Shown: positions 1 through 12,900, counted from the first letter of the stretch. The stretch is 64,000 nucleotides of DNA from Marsupella aquatica (GCA_973895155.1 OZ316894.1:7564001-7628000); one strand, 5' to 3'. Numbers and translations: made by a program. Notes: generated by a model not told the origin, from the sequence alone.

Positions 1-2
1 AG

Positions 3-2084
3 ATTGAGCAACGTGGACCCCCGGCACGAGTGACCAAAGAGGAGATCAGGCAGTGGGGAGCACTGAGGGATGACTATATCAAACGAGGGGGCAGGGAAGA
101 TGGAGTGAGTGATCCAATAAAGCGATATGGTGTAAAAAGACTGAGCATATTGGACTTGGAGCTCAAGTACTGGAGGGTAAGCCTCTTGGAGTTGATGCTA
201 ATTGGGATACATGTTTTGGTTCAGAGCATGTGCATTCATTTCGAAGAGAGAGACTAAACTTGAGGCATTTCCTGACGCTTTTGCATTGCAACGATGCAGG
301 AGTTTGAGCCAAGCAAACATAACATTGATGTTATGCACATTGAAAAGAATATTTGTGAGAGTCTACTCAGATTCTTGTGTGGAGAGAAAGACACTGGTTC
401 AGTGAGATTGGATCTTGAACAGAGGGGAATGAAACCCCATCTTTGGTTGAGGCCACATGCCCACAGAGCTGATGTGCTCTTGAAGTACCAAGCGCCCTAT
501 GTTCTGACAGACACAGAGTGGGAACTATTTGTGCAGAGGTTGAGTTCTTTGAAGGTTCCTTCAAACTATGGCAGTGCTTTCAAGAAGCATATCATGACTA
601 GAAAGCTTGGTAGTATGAAAAGCCATGACTACCATATGTTGATGCAACAGGTGTTGCCTTTATGCCTGAGGGGCCTGTTGCAGAAGCCTGTTCGTACTGT
701 GATCATGCGACTCAGTGATGTGTTTCATCGTATTTGTGTGAAGGTTTGGGATGAAACACACTTCCCACAACTGACAGAAGATGTCGCTCAGGTGCTGTGT
801 GACCTGGAGATTTATTTTCCTCCCGCATTTTTTGATGTCATGACCCACCTACTTGTCCATGTTGTGGAAGAGCTACACCAATTTGGGCCTGTGAGTGCTC
901 GTTGGTTGTACCCTTTGGAACGGTACATGAAGCTACTCAAAGGTCACGTGAGAACATATTACAAACCTGAAGCAAGCATGGCTAAAGGTTACATCAAGGA
1001 TGAGACTCTGGGATTTCTGACCGAATACATAGCACAATATGAGCATGTGAAGACCAGGGTGTGGAATTCTGATGAGGAGGAAGGGGTGGTAGGTGAAGTA
1101 CTGGAAGGGGCTGCAACCACAAAGAACCTGACCATATCTATGAGAGACTTGGCACATGACTTTGTATTGCACAACACTGTGGTGATGGAACCCTGGATAC
1201 AGTGAGTGCATACATGTGCTATAATCCAGTTCATGAGCTTAAATGTTGTGTTCGTGTGGTTTTCTCCTTCAGCCTGTTCATGTTTACCCAAGCTAATGCT
1301 GTGTGGTTGTTCGTTCAGGGAGTATGAGTCATTGAAGGCGGCCCATCCCACTGCAGGAACAACTTTTCCAGGTTTCATGGAGTGGATCAGAGTGGCAATT
1401 AGAGAGCATCACGAGACCCACCCAGACATGGATGCAGATGTTTACCTACTGTCTAATGCCCCTAGCCTGAAAGTGAAGACTTACAAACGGATGAGAGCAT
1501 ATGGGAATCACTTCCGAGTGAAGGATGGTGACAGTGCCTACAGGGTGACGAATGACTGCGGGCTCATCACTGTATTTGAGCAACAGAGCCACAATCACGA
1601 CAGGGCCTGGATGGAGATGGGATATGTGGGAGAATTAGTTGACATATGGGCTCTGGACTATGGGGCGGTGTCCAGTCCTGTGATTCTTATGAAAGGTTCA
1701 TGGGTGCGGCAGGATTGGCTTGGTAACAGGGCTACCATGAAGAGAGACAACGACGGTTTCTTGCTGGCCAATTTCAGAGGGAAATTGCCCGAATGGTCTG
1801 AGCCATTTGTGTTTCCTAGTCAGGTGGAGCAAGCTTTCTTCCTGGATGTGGAAGACTCCCCAGGTTGGCGTGTAGTGTGTCATAAACAGGCCAGGCAACG
1901 CCGGATGGAAGGATCAAACCTTGAGTTTCATTTACACTCTCATAGTGCCTTTGATCGTCGGCGTTCAGACCAAGTGCCTGTAGTTCATGATAGCGGGGAC
2001 TTCATTCCTGTGACAAGGGTAGATGCATTTGCTGAAGGAGGCGAATTCAGAGATGCAGATGCCAACAGTGTGCCTGTGCCATGA
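3..2084 (+). CDS. TNP2-like CACTA transposase, C-terminal half (5' end off the window)
   Basis: Three exons join in frame: 3-176, 300-1201 and 1319-2084, giving 613 residues and ending in TGA. Junctions are GT-AG with matching phases (phase 0, then phase 2). The second exon begins with the TNP2 signature around HNIDVMHIEKNI and carries a DUF4218-type domain (for example LPLCLRGLL and WLYPLERYMKLLKGHV). The last exon carries a DUF4216-type domain (for example GYVGELVDIWALDYG, and the PFVFPSQVEQAFF block). Both domains are known from the C-terminal part of plant CACTA TNP2 transposases. The DDE core should lie upstream, outside the window. An AATAAA polyadenylation-like signal follows at about 2131. 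No internal stop is seen in the joined exons, so this may be a recently active copy, although only half can be judged. Confidence 0.85.
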
Positions 2085-2156
2085 GTAATGTGAATTGTTT
2101 GCATAGACATTAGTGAGGGGAAGGATGTGTAATAAAGTAATTCTGAAGCAACACAG

Positions 2157-5100
2157 ATGTATGGATGGATGCCTGGTGATTGTGGTTGCATTGTGTTATA
2201 CGGGGTGACCATAGATGACATGTTTTTGTGGTCCAGTAGGATGGAACAGAGTGACACAGAGATGTGTGAGTATGAAAGGAAAGCTATGGAACAACGAGCA
2301 TACGTGAAAGCCAAAATCGCAGAACTGGATCTGGTAAAGGATGTGGCTGAATTGTAAGGGAACGATTCTCAACTACACCCCTCCGCTGAGTTTGTGTGAC
2401 ATGAATAGTTCAATGTGGCACTGAAATTGTGACTGTATTCTCATATTGGAATGTCGCAGAGCCACAGCATTTTCAAAGAAACAAAAGGAGTACGCAAGAA
2501 GGGTGACCAGCACTATCTCTGGGCCTGTGCGTCGGAGTGACAGGTTGAGCAAGAAGGTCGTACCTACAATGGCAGAATGTGGAGATGACATTGATGCTGC
2601 ACAGGTGGGTGCAGACACTAGACAAGAAGATGCAGATGATGAGTATTTTCCAGAGGAAATGGATGAGGATGGGGGTTATGAAGATGAATACATTGCAGAG
2701 CAGCCCCAAAAGAAACATGTAAGTAGTTTTCCCAACAAGGTTTTGAGTTAAAAACTCTTGTTTAGAGGTTTCATATGTTCAGTACTACACATATGTACCT
2801 TGCTTAGTTCCTGACATTGTAGTTGGTGATGTGATGCAGCGTCCTGCCAGTTCTGTTTTGCCTTCGAAGCCTGTGCATGCACCATACCAGCAGGGGGGGC
2901 TGACCTCTGATCAAGGTTGGCGAGGTGGTAGTAGTGGTAGATCCCAGGCTGGTGCCCAATACTATGGCAGGGGGCAAGCTCTAGGTTATGCCCGTGGTAG
3001 AGGCAGAGCAGGTCCAAACCCACAATCTCGTGGGTATGGACGTCCACCTCAACCGTGGGGATGTGAGTATATATCTATATGCCAGTTCTTTGTGAAGGCA
3101 TGGCACTCCTGAATTTCAGACTGCATATCAATTTTTGACATTGTTTGGGATGTATTGGATTCAGACAACATGAAATTCTGTCCACCTGCCATTGCATGCA
3201 GATTCTGCCCAACCTGATTGGGCAAATGCTAGTAATGATCAGTTCCAATGTCCACAAGGACAGACATGGGTTGAACCAGGTTGGGAGGATGGTGGTGGGT
3301 CGTGGAATGAACAAGGTTGGGAAGGTGGTGAAGGTAATTGGCAGGGATATCAAAATTCAGTACCTACAAACGCTGGAAGAGGAGCAGGTAATGTCTGATC
3401 TTGTCAGCAATGGAAGAACTCATTATATGTGGAGTCCATTCACGTGGGGGGGACTCTGCACATGTATAATGATAGAAAATGTATGTGTGCAGGTTGGACA
3501 GTCGAACCATCGACTCAAGTATTCACTAATGCCCCTATGCAGATGCAGCACGGAAGGGGGACAGGTATGTCGGTGAATGTTCAGTTGTTTTCCTACAGTT
3601 TGTACTTAGTTTTCAGTACATATGTTTGCACACACATACCTAGAAAGTGACATCATCCGGCCCCTGTACTAGGCTGGACAGGTGGTCCAGGGTCGCAACA
3701 ATTTCAGAGTGCAGTCCCTGCACAGGCATCTACAGGCAAAGCTACAGGTATGTATGTTTGAAGAATTTTTCTTGAAGTGAAGCATTGAATGTTGCCGTCA
3801 TCCATTCTGCTATATGTAGTTCTCAAGCATGAATGGCATTGTATTTTCCCAGGTGGCTTCAGAACCCCAGGTAGGGTGAATGAAGGGGTGGCCAATACAA
3901 CGCCCAGTACTACCGAGAGCAGTGCACGAGGGGAGGTGACAAAGAAAGGGAACGTAAAGTTGAATGAGAGACAATGGGTGGATGCTGAGTGTCCTCGCAA
4001 GAACCGATGGCATGCTGATTTGAAAGCTGAAGTATTGCGTTGGTTAGATGTGAGTGTTATTAATTTTAAAAAACAGCATCCAAAAGATTGGAAGACTGTA
4101 TGTGAAAATGTTGCTGCCAAATGGAATTATGTGGGCAGTGATGATGGCGTGGACATAGGTTGCCTAGAGAGTACAGCAGGTAAAATTATCAAGCAAGAGA
4201 GGTGGAGAATGCATAAGGCTTGGAAGGAAGGTGGGGAGAAGCCAGATATGCCTCCACCAGCCAGTTGTGATGATAAAGTGTGGGCAAGGTTAGTAGCTTA
4301 TTTTGTAACAGATGCTTCAAAAAAGAAGAGTTCACAGATGACCGAGGCCAGGTTGAGTGTTCAGAACCCTAATCTGACAGGAAGGACCGGCACTGCACCG
4401 ACAGCTAAACGTTTGGTAAGAATGAATGGCCTAGCTATGTAATTTATGCTACACTATGTACTATTTTTTAGTGTAAACCCATACATGTAAACTTTGTTTT
4501 TTAGTGTACGTTCCCTGAATATTGATCGATAACTTGTGTTTGCCATGCATGTGCAGAAAGCCCAATTGGGGCAAAGCCCTTCAAAAGAAGAGTTGAGGGC
4601 TGAAATTGTGAACACCCGGGCTCAAGAGGGTGCATCTGAATCCTCCAAGCATGTAAGTTATATGAGTTCTGATTGGTAATTGAATGACCTGCGTTGAATT
4701 TCAGGTGTACACTGTATATAACATTGATTGTGCATATATTGCCCAACATTTCATATGGAGTGATTGAACCTATACCCCTGTGTCATGTAGGGAGGTGGAT
4801 CTTCACTTACAGAGATAAGTGGTCGTTTGAAGGCTGTCGAAACATGTCTTCCAGAGATCAATGAACGTTTGAATTCATTGACTGACTTGTTCCATGTGAA
4901 CTTCAAGACATTAATGGAAGCTGTTGTGTCGGTGAGAGATAAAATTGATTCCAATTCTGCAGGAGTTCCACCATCACCACTTGAGGTGGCAAAGTCGATG
5001 CACTCTTCTGGCATGCCAACGACATGTAGGCTTGAAGGTAAGGCCTTTACAACTGTGTGGGATATGATTATTAAATGTATAGTTTGAATTGACATTGTTT

Positions 5101-5947
5101 GTTGAATGTGTTATTTTCAGTAACATATATTGTGGTTGTTGTGTCCATAGAGAATAAGACAGGTGCTACAGAGAAGAAGTATGAGAACCTGGCAAATACT
5201 CGCTGTAATTTAGAGGCAACAAAGTTGCAGTCTGTACAAGCAACTTGTTTGACAGAGGGCAGTCAACCATGTTTGGATGAGGATGACATTGGCAAGGGAG
5301 TGGATGATATCAATGTTGGGGCAAATGAGGATATCAGCAAGCATGACAATGATACCATTGAGCCAGATTCATGCTATGTAGATCTTGACTCCATTGCAGA
5401 GATAAATGATTTGCAGAATGTATCATTCTCAATGACAGGTGTGCCTCTTGTTGAGATAAATCCAACCAAAGAGTTAGTTGGTATGACACTCCCAGGTGAT
5501 GAACCTGCTACTGTGACAGTCCTAACAGAGGAACCTACTGAGCCTAGCTTCACTACTGTGAAGAGAGGAAGCATGCGCACACGAAGCAAGTCTGCTGGTG
5601 GGAGCAGAGCCACGTCAAAGGTTTCATACAAACCTCCAAGAACAGTGCTGGCAGAAAGATCTAAGGTGGAAGTGGGGAAAGCACCTAATGCTGAGGGACA
5701 AAGTGGCTTGTTAGCTGTTGATGAGAGTGGAACACGAGTAGGATTTGCCAGAGTGCAGGTTGGTTCCACAACGTTCCATGGCAAGAGGATTCCCCCAGGT
5801 TATTCAGTAGTGTTAGTCACATTACTAGTGAAACCTAAAGCTGTCCTTCCCATTCCAAACACAAATGATGATCCTCCTCAAAAGACACTTGGAGATGCTG
5901 CAGGTTCTTTGGTATTATGGCCAAGCAAGTTCATAGAGGATCCATAA
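2157..5947 (+). CDS. CACTA accessory protein with En/Spm Transposase_24-like domain
   Basis: Ten exons join without breaking frame: 2157-2353, 2460-2718, 2840-3062, 3202-3387, 3493-3564, 3673-3747, 3853-4415, 4557-4652, 4791-5037 and 5151-5947. The product is 904 residues; an in-frame ATG at 2241 would give 876. The start at 2157 follows an in-frame stop at 2133. Exon 3 is Gly/Arg-rich. Exons 4 to 6 are Gly/Trp-rich modules, each in phase 1 at both ends. Exon 7 carries the recognisable part: a basic Trp-rich block (KNRWHADLKAEVLRWLD) and the 'W..LV.YF....KKKSS' block followed by a TGRTGTAP stretch, as in plant Ptta/En/Spm Transposase_24 proteins. The last exon is acidic, then Ser/Thr-rich with a basic patch. 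In En/Spm the second protein binds subterminal repeats and assists the transposase; the same role is inferred here. Confidence 0.72.
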
Positions 5948-6444
5948 CAATGTCATGCCATTATTTGTTTGTAGTGTGAGTCATGTTATGTAGATTTTAG
6001 ATGTCAAGAAGCAGTACAAGAATCATGTCCTCTTGGAGATTCATAGTATCATGCATGTGCTTTCAGTTATCTCATCCTACAGTCATCAATTATGAGTTCC
6101 TGTTTTGTCTAAATTACATTGATCACATTGTAAACTATTCCATTGGAATTCAAATGATCTTCATTTTTTAGCAAGATTGTGATTGTGTTTAATTCTTATG
6201 AATGTTTTATGTAGGATCTGCTTATATGATGCTTTGTTTCATGTGGATGTCATTCATGCTATGTTCATTTCTTGTATTCAATGTGTTATATTTCTAAAGT
6301 TAGAACATCAGGTTTCTATGTATTGTAATGTCGAGTGCTCTCTCTTCTTATGAACTGTCCCTCTGTGTTCATTAGTCATGGTTATAACTTGCATGTGAAC
6401 CTTATTAGTTATAAACATGAGTATATAGAGTCCCAAATGGTTCT
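5948..6444. other. 3' untranslated region and spacer inside the CACTA element
   Basis: No credible ORF is seen. The sequence is T-rich and probably holds the 3' untranslated region of the second CACTA gene before the subterminal repeats begin. Confidence 0.5.
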
Positions 6445-6780
6445 GTTGTGTGACGCGGGCCAGGGTCTCCATTGGTCTCTCCTGTGACACTAAATAGTCA
6501 CACGCTAGTTGTTGTTGAATGCGGGTAAGTCATGTATGTGACTTACGATGTGACTCGCTGAAGTCATATTGCAGTCACGTCGAAACAAGGCTAGACTCCA
6601 CAATAAAGTCACAGATCAGTCACAAATGGGTATCAAGCAAGTTGCAAAGCCCAGTATCAATAGTGACTTCCATTTTTTGGTCTCAACTTTTGCAACTCCA
6701 AGGGTCACAGCGTGGGTCAAGTCACGTTGAGTCACAATGAAGTCACATGAGCCAAAATGAGTCATATATTGCGGTCTCAG
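6445..6780. repeat. CACTA subterminal repeat zone (GTCAC/GTGAC motifs)
   Basis: About thirteen GTCAC or GTGAC pentamers occur in roughly 330 bp in both orientations, many inside a longer AGTCACA-like motif (for example near 6490, 6574, 6610, 6620, 6720, 6730 and 6740). Dense short motifs in both orientations just inside the terminus are typical of CACTA elements, where the accessory protein binds them. This zone stands out against the flanking AT-rich sequence. Confidence 0.7.
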
Positions 6781-6790
6781 TTCACCTCGG

Positions 6791-6802
6791 ATTCTTCTAG
6801 TG
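6791..6802 (-). repeat. CACTA 3' terminal inverted repeat end
   Basis: The plus strand ends in ATTCTTCTAGTG; reversed, this is CACTAGAAGAAT. It lies 11 bp beyond the subterminal repeats, the position expected for a CACTA terminus. The partner at the 5' end is outside the window. Confidence 0.65.
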
Positions 6803-6839
6803 CATTGTGTCTTATATTTTTGCAAGCTAAACAATTATT

Positions 6840-7400
6840 TATTAGACAATGACATGGGAAGAGGGCTTTAAAGATGATTATGACAATATACTTAGAAAAG
6901 GGCTAAACAAAGTACAATGAAGGACAAACAAAAGTGGTCCAACAAACATCAAAATTAAAAGAAGGGAACAACTGGAAACCCCAAACACTTCGAAAGAGGA
7001 AAAGAAACTACAGGGGAAAGAGCCAGTACCAATGCCGTAGTGTGAGTAGCTAATGGGCCACAGGTAGGCCATATAGCAGGATGAGCTAATGGTCTACCTC
7101 GAGGATTGTAACTAAGTCTGCAAGGGGGGTCAAGGGGGGCAAGCAGTTGTGGAGGCACACTGGTCTGGATGTCCTGTAAGGGGGGCAAGCCGCTGTGGAG
7201 GCACACTAGTGCCCACGACTACAGATAGAAGATAGATTGCTTGAGCCCCAGCTTGAGCTTGAGCAAGTTGTAGCATCACAAATACCCACTGGTGAAAGTG
7301 TCTGGTCAAAATGGACAATGGTGGTCCAACTGAACCTGCTGCTTGTGAATTTTGCGACCTGCAGCTTTAAAGTTGGCCAACACTCTGTAAGGCCATGAGT
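6840..7400 (-). mobile_element. Decayed 3' fragment of the non-LTR retrotransposon family at 20-24 kb
   Basis: Read on the minus strand, 7130-7318 encodes a block (SILTRHFHQ... ending in SVPPQRLAPL) that matches the C-terminus of the retrotransposon ORF at 23.46-23.58 kb (SVLTTHFRQ... SVTPQRLAPL). The 'PPQ.LAPL' piece is repeated at about 7137-7160, so the end has a small local duplication. Lower-coordinate sequence (6880-7070) is T-rich on that strand, like the 3' untranslated region of the full element. Weak similarity continues to about 7400. There is no intact ORF. Confidence 0.65.
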
Positions 7401-8744
7401 GGTGCATGAGCAGTGAGGAGACCCGCAAGCACATCACCTAAAATTAATTTGTTCTTGCTTTAAGACACCTCTACAAAGATACAAGACAAAAATCAAACAA
7501 TTAAAAAATGAAAAACAATGATTGAAACAGAGGTCCAAGTAAGTAGGAGATAGTGGCAAAAGGAGACAGATGCTTGTGGTAATTTACAACTTCCTCTTAG
7601 TTATTATCTTTGTGTGTATTATAAGTGACCCCAATTAGGAGTCCCTTGCAAATTCCTGGCACTAGAGTGTGTCACATCAGCAAGGATATCTCTAGCTCTA
7701 GTTGCTACCTCAAATGAATTCACCCTCTTGCTAGTTCCATGATGAATATATGAGCACATTGATCAATACAATGCTTCAACAAAATTGCTAAGTGACTATT
7801 TTCAAATTACCAGAAGTGGTTACAAATAACTGTGGTGATCAAACTGGTATTGGTTCAAACACCACCCAAAAGACATTTGGCCGTTTACCGCTAATACCTT
7901 TCAAATATGTTTTTGAAGCTTTTTCCAAAGATGCACTAAAATTTCAGGTCACGAGGAACACATTCCTTGAAGACATTCATTGATTTACTAAATCAAACTA
8001 AGCTCATGAATCTAGTCTTCCATTTCAAAGGTCGCAATGACCCGGGTCCCCCACGTCTTTTCTTTTGACCCATTGCATTAGAATATCCCATAAAGCTAGA
8101 GGTAAAACTAATAAAAAGCTTATTTTCTTATATTGTAGGGTTTTTCTTACCCAAAAACATTTGTGCGATGTGGGATCTCCCTTGGAGTGAGGCACACAAG
8201 TACAATGAGAGAAATTAGACAATAAATTAAGACCTCTCTTGGAGTGAGGCACACTGACAAGCACAAATGTGCTTAAAAGCATGTTTGATAAAATCTTCTT
8301 TCTCTCTTCTGAATCTTTAAACAATTGTATTCTGTACCAGCCCATTGATGGGGAAAACCAGCAATGGAAGCATAGTTACCAACATCCAGTAGGGTGAGAC
8401 AGGCCAAAGCAGCCCCAAAAACAGCAACAAAAATTGTGGGGGGCCCAGCCAAATGACCCCAAAGAGCACAAGCAGACTGCAACACCTTCACAGCCTCACA
8501 GACAAGAGCAATTAACAGGGGATTGACCCCTTATGTCAATGTCAAGAAAAGTCAGCAGTGGGCAATAAGCAAGAGTTTCAGACATGTCACCAAGTGTCAT
8601 TCCAAGGATTCAACAATCAGGCACTGGGGGCAGCCTACCGGTAGTGTGCAAGAGTACCAATGCTTACTGACATATCCTACTAGTAGTACCAAAAGCCAGT
8701 TGTAATTACACTAATGTGACCCTAAGTAAGTGGAGTTAGAGCAA
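7401..8744. other. Repetitive AT-rich intergenic stretch
   Basis: No gene was recognised. A segment at about 7620-7690 (containing CTTGCAAATTCC) recurs in the same orientation near 40965-41040. Two short similar blocks with the words CTTGGAGTGAGGCACAC occur near 8172 and 8237. This is probably transposon-derived. Confidence 0.4.
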
Positions 8745-9065
8745 AGAGGACCAAAACTAAAGCCCAGATGGACCTCCACTTTGTCTACGAAGCCCAGATA
8801 GACTGGCAACGCTTGGATGGACTTGTTTAGAACATTTAAACTGACTCACATAACATTGCTTACACTTTTGACTGCAACGTGATCTGTAATCAGTTTTCTT
8901 ATTGTTTGCAGCCGGTTTCAATTGCTTTATCAAACTGGTTTCTTTGGTAACTTGACTACCTTGAACCTGAAGGACGTCAAGATGTCATAGCATTACTCAG
9001 GATCACCATGAAATCTTGACTACTTTCTCCCCAAGGTAGTCAAACTTGCCAACTGCGATCTGCTA
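8745..9065 (-). repeat. Dispersed repeat, inverted relative to the copy at 40.4-40.8 kb
   Basis: The reverse complement aligns along about 300 bp with 40425-40775. Shared words in order include CTACCTTGGGGAGAAA, AGTCAAGAT, GTTACCAAAGAAACC, AATTGAAACCG and GGTCCAT.TGGGCTTTAGTTT. The copies differ by many substitutions and small gaps. There is no coding capacity. The superfamily was not identified. Confidence 0.65.
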
Positions 9066-9640
9066 CCGGTTCTTTTCCTTTTTGTAGTAAGAGCAACAAT
9101 AGCTTTAAATGCATTGCATGGGGATAGGATGGGACAATGTGTACATAAAACAAGCATCAATTGTGTACATAAAATGATGTTATCTGAATAAAAACAACTA
9201 TAGCAAGCTATTTGCAGGCATATGAAAATTTAACTAGACATCTTGTCAAGCATTGTGAACACATTATTAGTTTTGGATGTTTAAGAATACTTCTTTGGGT
9301 TAGAATACTAAGATATACATTGTGATCCATCTAAATTTCAACTTGATGACGGTGTCGATGTGTAGGGATTTCTCGGACTTGTCCTTCTCCCTTATGACCT
9401 GCTCAAGTCGTATTCTTTCAGTGATATATATCAAATTTGCCTTTTTTCTGTGACTTTTCCCTTAATGTGACAATCACTTAAGGGAAACTTATATGACTTT
9501 AATTTACATTTCTCCCTTTCAGAATAATTTCTTTGGTGTTATTTTTGTGAGGCCCACTATATGGCATTGCACATGGCTATATACGAGAGACCCGTAAGCG
9601 AGCCCATAAGGCATAGGATACAACTTTGAGATCCAAGGAA
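9066..9640. other. Intergenic stretch, nothing recognised
   Basis: AT-rich sequence with only short random ORFs and no clear repeats. Confidence 0.4.
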
Positions 9641-9709
9641 TCCTCTTAAATCATAACTTGCCTGATAAGAGAGATACAGGTTATATCCATAGCTCTCATT
9701 ATAAATTCA

Positions 9710-9922
9710 ATTTCAATAGGAGTGGACTTGCACTGTCCAGGAGTTGTCTGGTAAGCATCGACAACGTTGCCTGCAGCATCGATCAACCCTCTCCAACTCG
9801 TGAGGTGGAGGATGAGTACTTCATATACGCTCTGCACTTGGAGAGCAAGTGTTGGAGTACCAATAGCATTCGGCAGATCAACGTCGTTGCCACTAGTATC
9901 AATTTCAATAGGAGTGGACTTG
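9710..9922. repeat. Direct repeat pair (AATTTCAATAGGAGTGGACT)
   Basis: The same word of at least 22 bp begins near 9711 and near 9899. On the minus strand both copies read KSTPIEI in one 113-codon frame (9646-9987) that also contains GLIDAAGNVVDAYQTTPGQ. That frame could be a degraded retroelement fragment, but no domain was identified. Confidence 0.4.
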
Positions 9923-9972
9923 GGACTCCACCTTTTATGGTGAGTACAGTGTTCATCACATTTCAAGATTGA

Positions 9973-12900
9973 GCAGTAGTGAAGCAAGGAATGAGGCTAT
10001 TATGTTGGCAGATGAGATTTAAATGTCTTAACTAGAAGGATATGCTTAGTGGACACTCTAGCAGAAAATGTTTGCTTGATCAGCCCCATGCAACTGGTGA
10101 GGGGGAGGTGGAGAGGGGCGGGGCCGTGCATCAAGCATAAATTATGGAAAACAATTGGTATTACTTATTGAAGAAGCATATATCTAGTGGAAAAAGATTT
10201 GATATTAATTATTCAAAACCCTTCATACTTCAGTGGATATAGGATTTGTATCTCAATACACTAAACCCTACTAGAGTGCACAATTTTTTGGATTATATAT
10301 TAATTATTAATGATAAATAAAATAAAATAAAATAAACGATAAAAAATAATAATAATGATACCAACTACTAAACTCTATAACTTACGATTGCAAATAATGC
10401 ACCATACAATTTGACTTTTAAGTTTCCTTTGCTCCACCCGAGATACGATAAAATACATTAAAGGATCAGTCCAAAACACAAAAAAATAAATTTGTCTTGG
10501 CAAGAATATTCCTTATGTCCCTCAAATGCAAGGAAATGGGCAACACGACGATACAATCACGGGTACAATCATTTTTGGTTGGGACTGACCCAGACATAGG
10601 TTATGTTTTATCTGGTAAACATTTGCCAAAATCTTACCTCTCTCTAAGTTGTAGCAAATGAACTAACAAAAATGAGGAGAAGTGTGAAATTGTCCATGAA
10701 AGCTAGAGCCTGTGGTCTAGAGCGAAACCTGTAGACGTTGACTATGGGTTGCCTGCAATATTAGCATGAGACAACAAGTGGGCACGGCAACAGTGAGGTT
10801 GAACAAAGGCTAGCGTATTTTGATGAGTCAAATTTGCGAATATCGCCCTTTAGTTGAATTTGTAAAAAACCTGAATTTTTTTCTTTAAACCACACCTGCC
10901 CTTTCAAGAGTCACATGTTACCCATGGTATTTCAATTTCACTATTAACAATGAAAAATTTCCCCAATGGCGGAACAAACTGGCAGGTTAAAGGAAAAAGG
11001 TGACTGAAATGTATAAAAATGGAGAAAGTTTGGACATTTCCCCTTATCTTATATACATATACAATTGTGAGTTAGAATCAAGAAAGATCTAACAATTTTC
11101 GACATAGTATATAATTTTACCCGGGTCCCACTTATTTTCCGTCCTACACAAAATACTGAAAACAATCTATTGGAAATCACGACTCTGATCAGAGAGGCAG
11201 AGTACGGCACCGTGTCGTCTCTGAGGTACTGACGTACAGCACCAAACAATGACGTTGGTACAGTAAAATTTAATGGCATACCCTGAATCGCCGGAAGGTC
11301 GCTGCTGCTTGCCAGAGATGCGGTGTGTCCCTTTTTCGGAAACCGCGTGGGATCAGAGTATCATCACTTTATCAGAGCTTCAGACTTCAAAGTTCAAAGG
11401 GCATCGCATCATCTGATCATCCCCGACAGCCACATACTGCCGGCATTAATTAATGAGAGGGAGAGAGAGACTGTGAGAGAGGGAGAGGCAGCACTCCAAA
11501 AGGTTGCGTGCGTGGCGCACTACCTACAGCAAACAGAAGCAAGAGGAGAGACTGTGGTATGGAGGAGAATGGAGGAGAGACTGTGTGTGTCCTACCGTCC
11601 TACACTAACCTCTATGGGACCTGCCTGACTTCATGCAAGTTCACGGTAGCGTCCGGAAAGCAGGCAAACGTTCAATTAATGGTGACGACGGTTGACTTGG
11701 GCTCAATGAAATGCAATGCCTGGTGGATTCTTGCGTCCGTCCAGAATTCCAGATTTCATTCGAGCCGTCAGTGCATCTCATCGACTTGTGAAGTACTCGT
11801 TATCTAACGGTAGCAGTATCGTTCCCACGGGCTGGGAACAGCCCTGCTTGGTTACTGTAGCTTTGGGAAATTTTGGGGAGAGAGTTTTCTAAACATTTAT
11901 GAGAATCACTCCATACTGCGACCAACTCGGGTATTCAGGGAGATATTTTTGTAGACTTTGTCCTGGAGTGTCCTGGATTTGGCCAAAACTGGGTAGCCCA
12001 CAAGAAAATTGAGAAGGGATCGTGGCAGTAGTGTAAAAGTTCAGGTAGGATTTGAGGTGGGCTAGTTTTTACTGTACTTGACAAACAGTCCCTACCGTAG
12101 TACCGTAGTTGTTCTGTCATAGAAGAAAAGCGAATACGATCTGCTGGTTTAACCCGCTGTCATATATCTGTAGACAGTGGTCGTGCTTGACTGCTTGTAT
12201 CTGTAGCAAAGATTTCATGGCAGAAGAGCCATGAAATCTAAACTCATTGCAAGCGAAATTTGAGCTATGGATACGGCACTGCCAGGACACATAGGTAAAT
12301 GCATTAATAGAAGGCATGTTTGGCGTGCAAAAAATATCAGATCAACGAATAGTCCGAATGTGATCGTCGGTACGGACCGCATTAATTTTTCCTTTGCGTT
12401 GTGGCAAGTGTACCTACTGTAGAAGGGAGAGCGCGCGTACTACAAGCTTGGCGGTGCAAATTGTGTCATTGTGCAACGATCAGTACCTTGGTTAGAACCC
12501 ATTGTAGCATTGGCTCATCGCTCATCACTTTCCTTGAGGAATGCAGTAACCACAGTAAGTTATAAGCACTGACACAATATACCCAAGGGGCGTCCTCACT
12601 AATGTAATTAATGCGATACACAAGTTATAACTGACAAAGACGAACAATTCTTGGCGAGTACACAGTGGCGACCCACGGTAGTGGATTACACGTCAGAATG
12701 CGTACTTTACATGCATTCTCGTTTTGCTTCTAGCTTGTGACTGGCCAGCAGGTGGTGAATTATAGGAGAAGGAACCTTTGAACACAGGAAAAATAATTCC
12801 ATACAAACAATAGCAGGGATTATCACGGCAATCAAGAGGGTTTGACTTGCGAAAACTAGAGCGAGTGGGCCGATCAACTGCAGTGAGTCCAATGCGAGAG

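Larger units (their letters stand above)
1..6802 (+). mobile_element. CACTA (En/Spm) DNA transposon, 3' part
   Basis: Two plus-strand genes typical of CACTA elements lie head to tail: a TNP2-type transposase (exons 3-2084) and a second multi-exon protein with an En/Spm Transposase_24-like domain (2157-5947). A zone rich in GTCAC/GTGAC motifs follows at 6445-6780, and the element appears to end at 6802. The reverse complement of 6791-6802 reads CACTAGAAGAAT, which begins with the diagnostic CACTA and resembles plant CACTA termini. The 5' end and most of the transposase lie left of the window, so the matching inverted repeat and the 3-bp target duplication (candidate 'cat', 6803-6805) cannot be checked. 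All splice phases in both genes agree, so the coding part looks little damaged. Confidence 0.85.
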
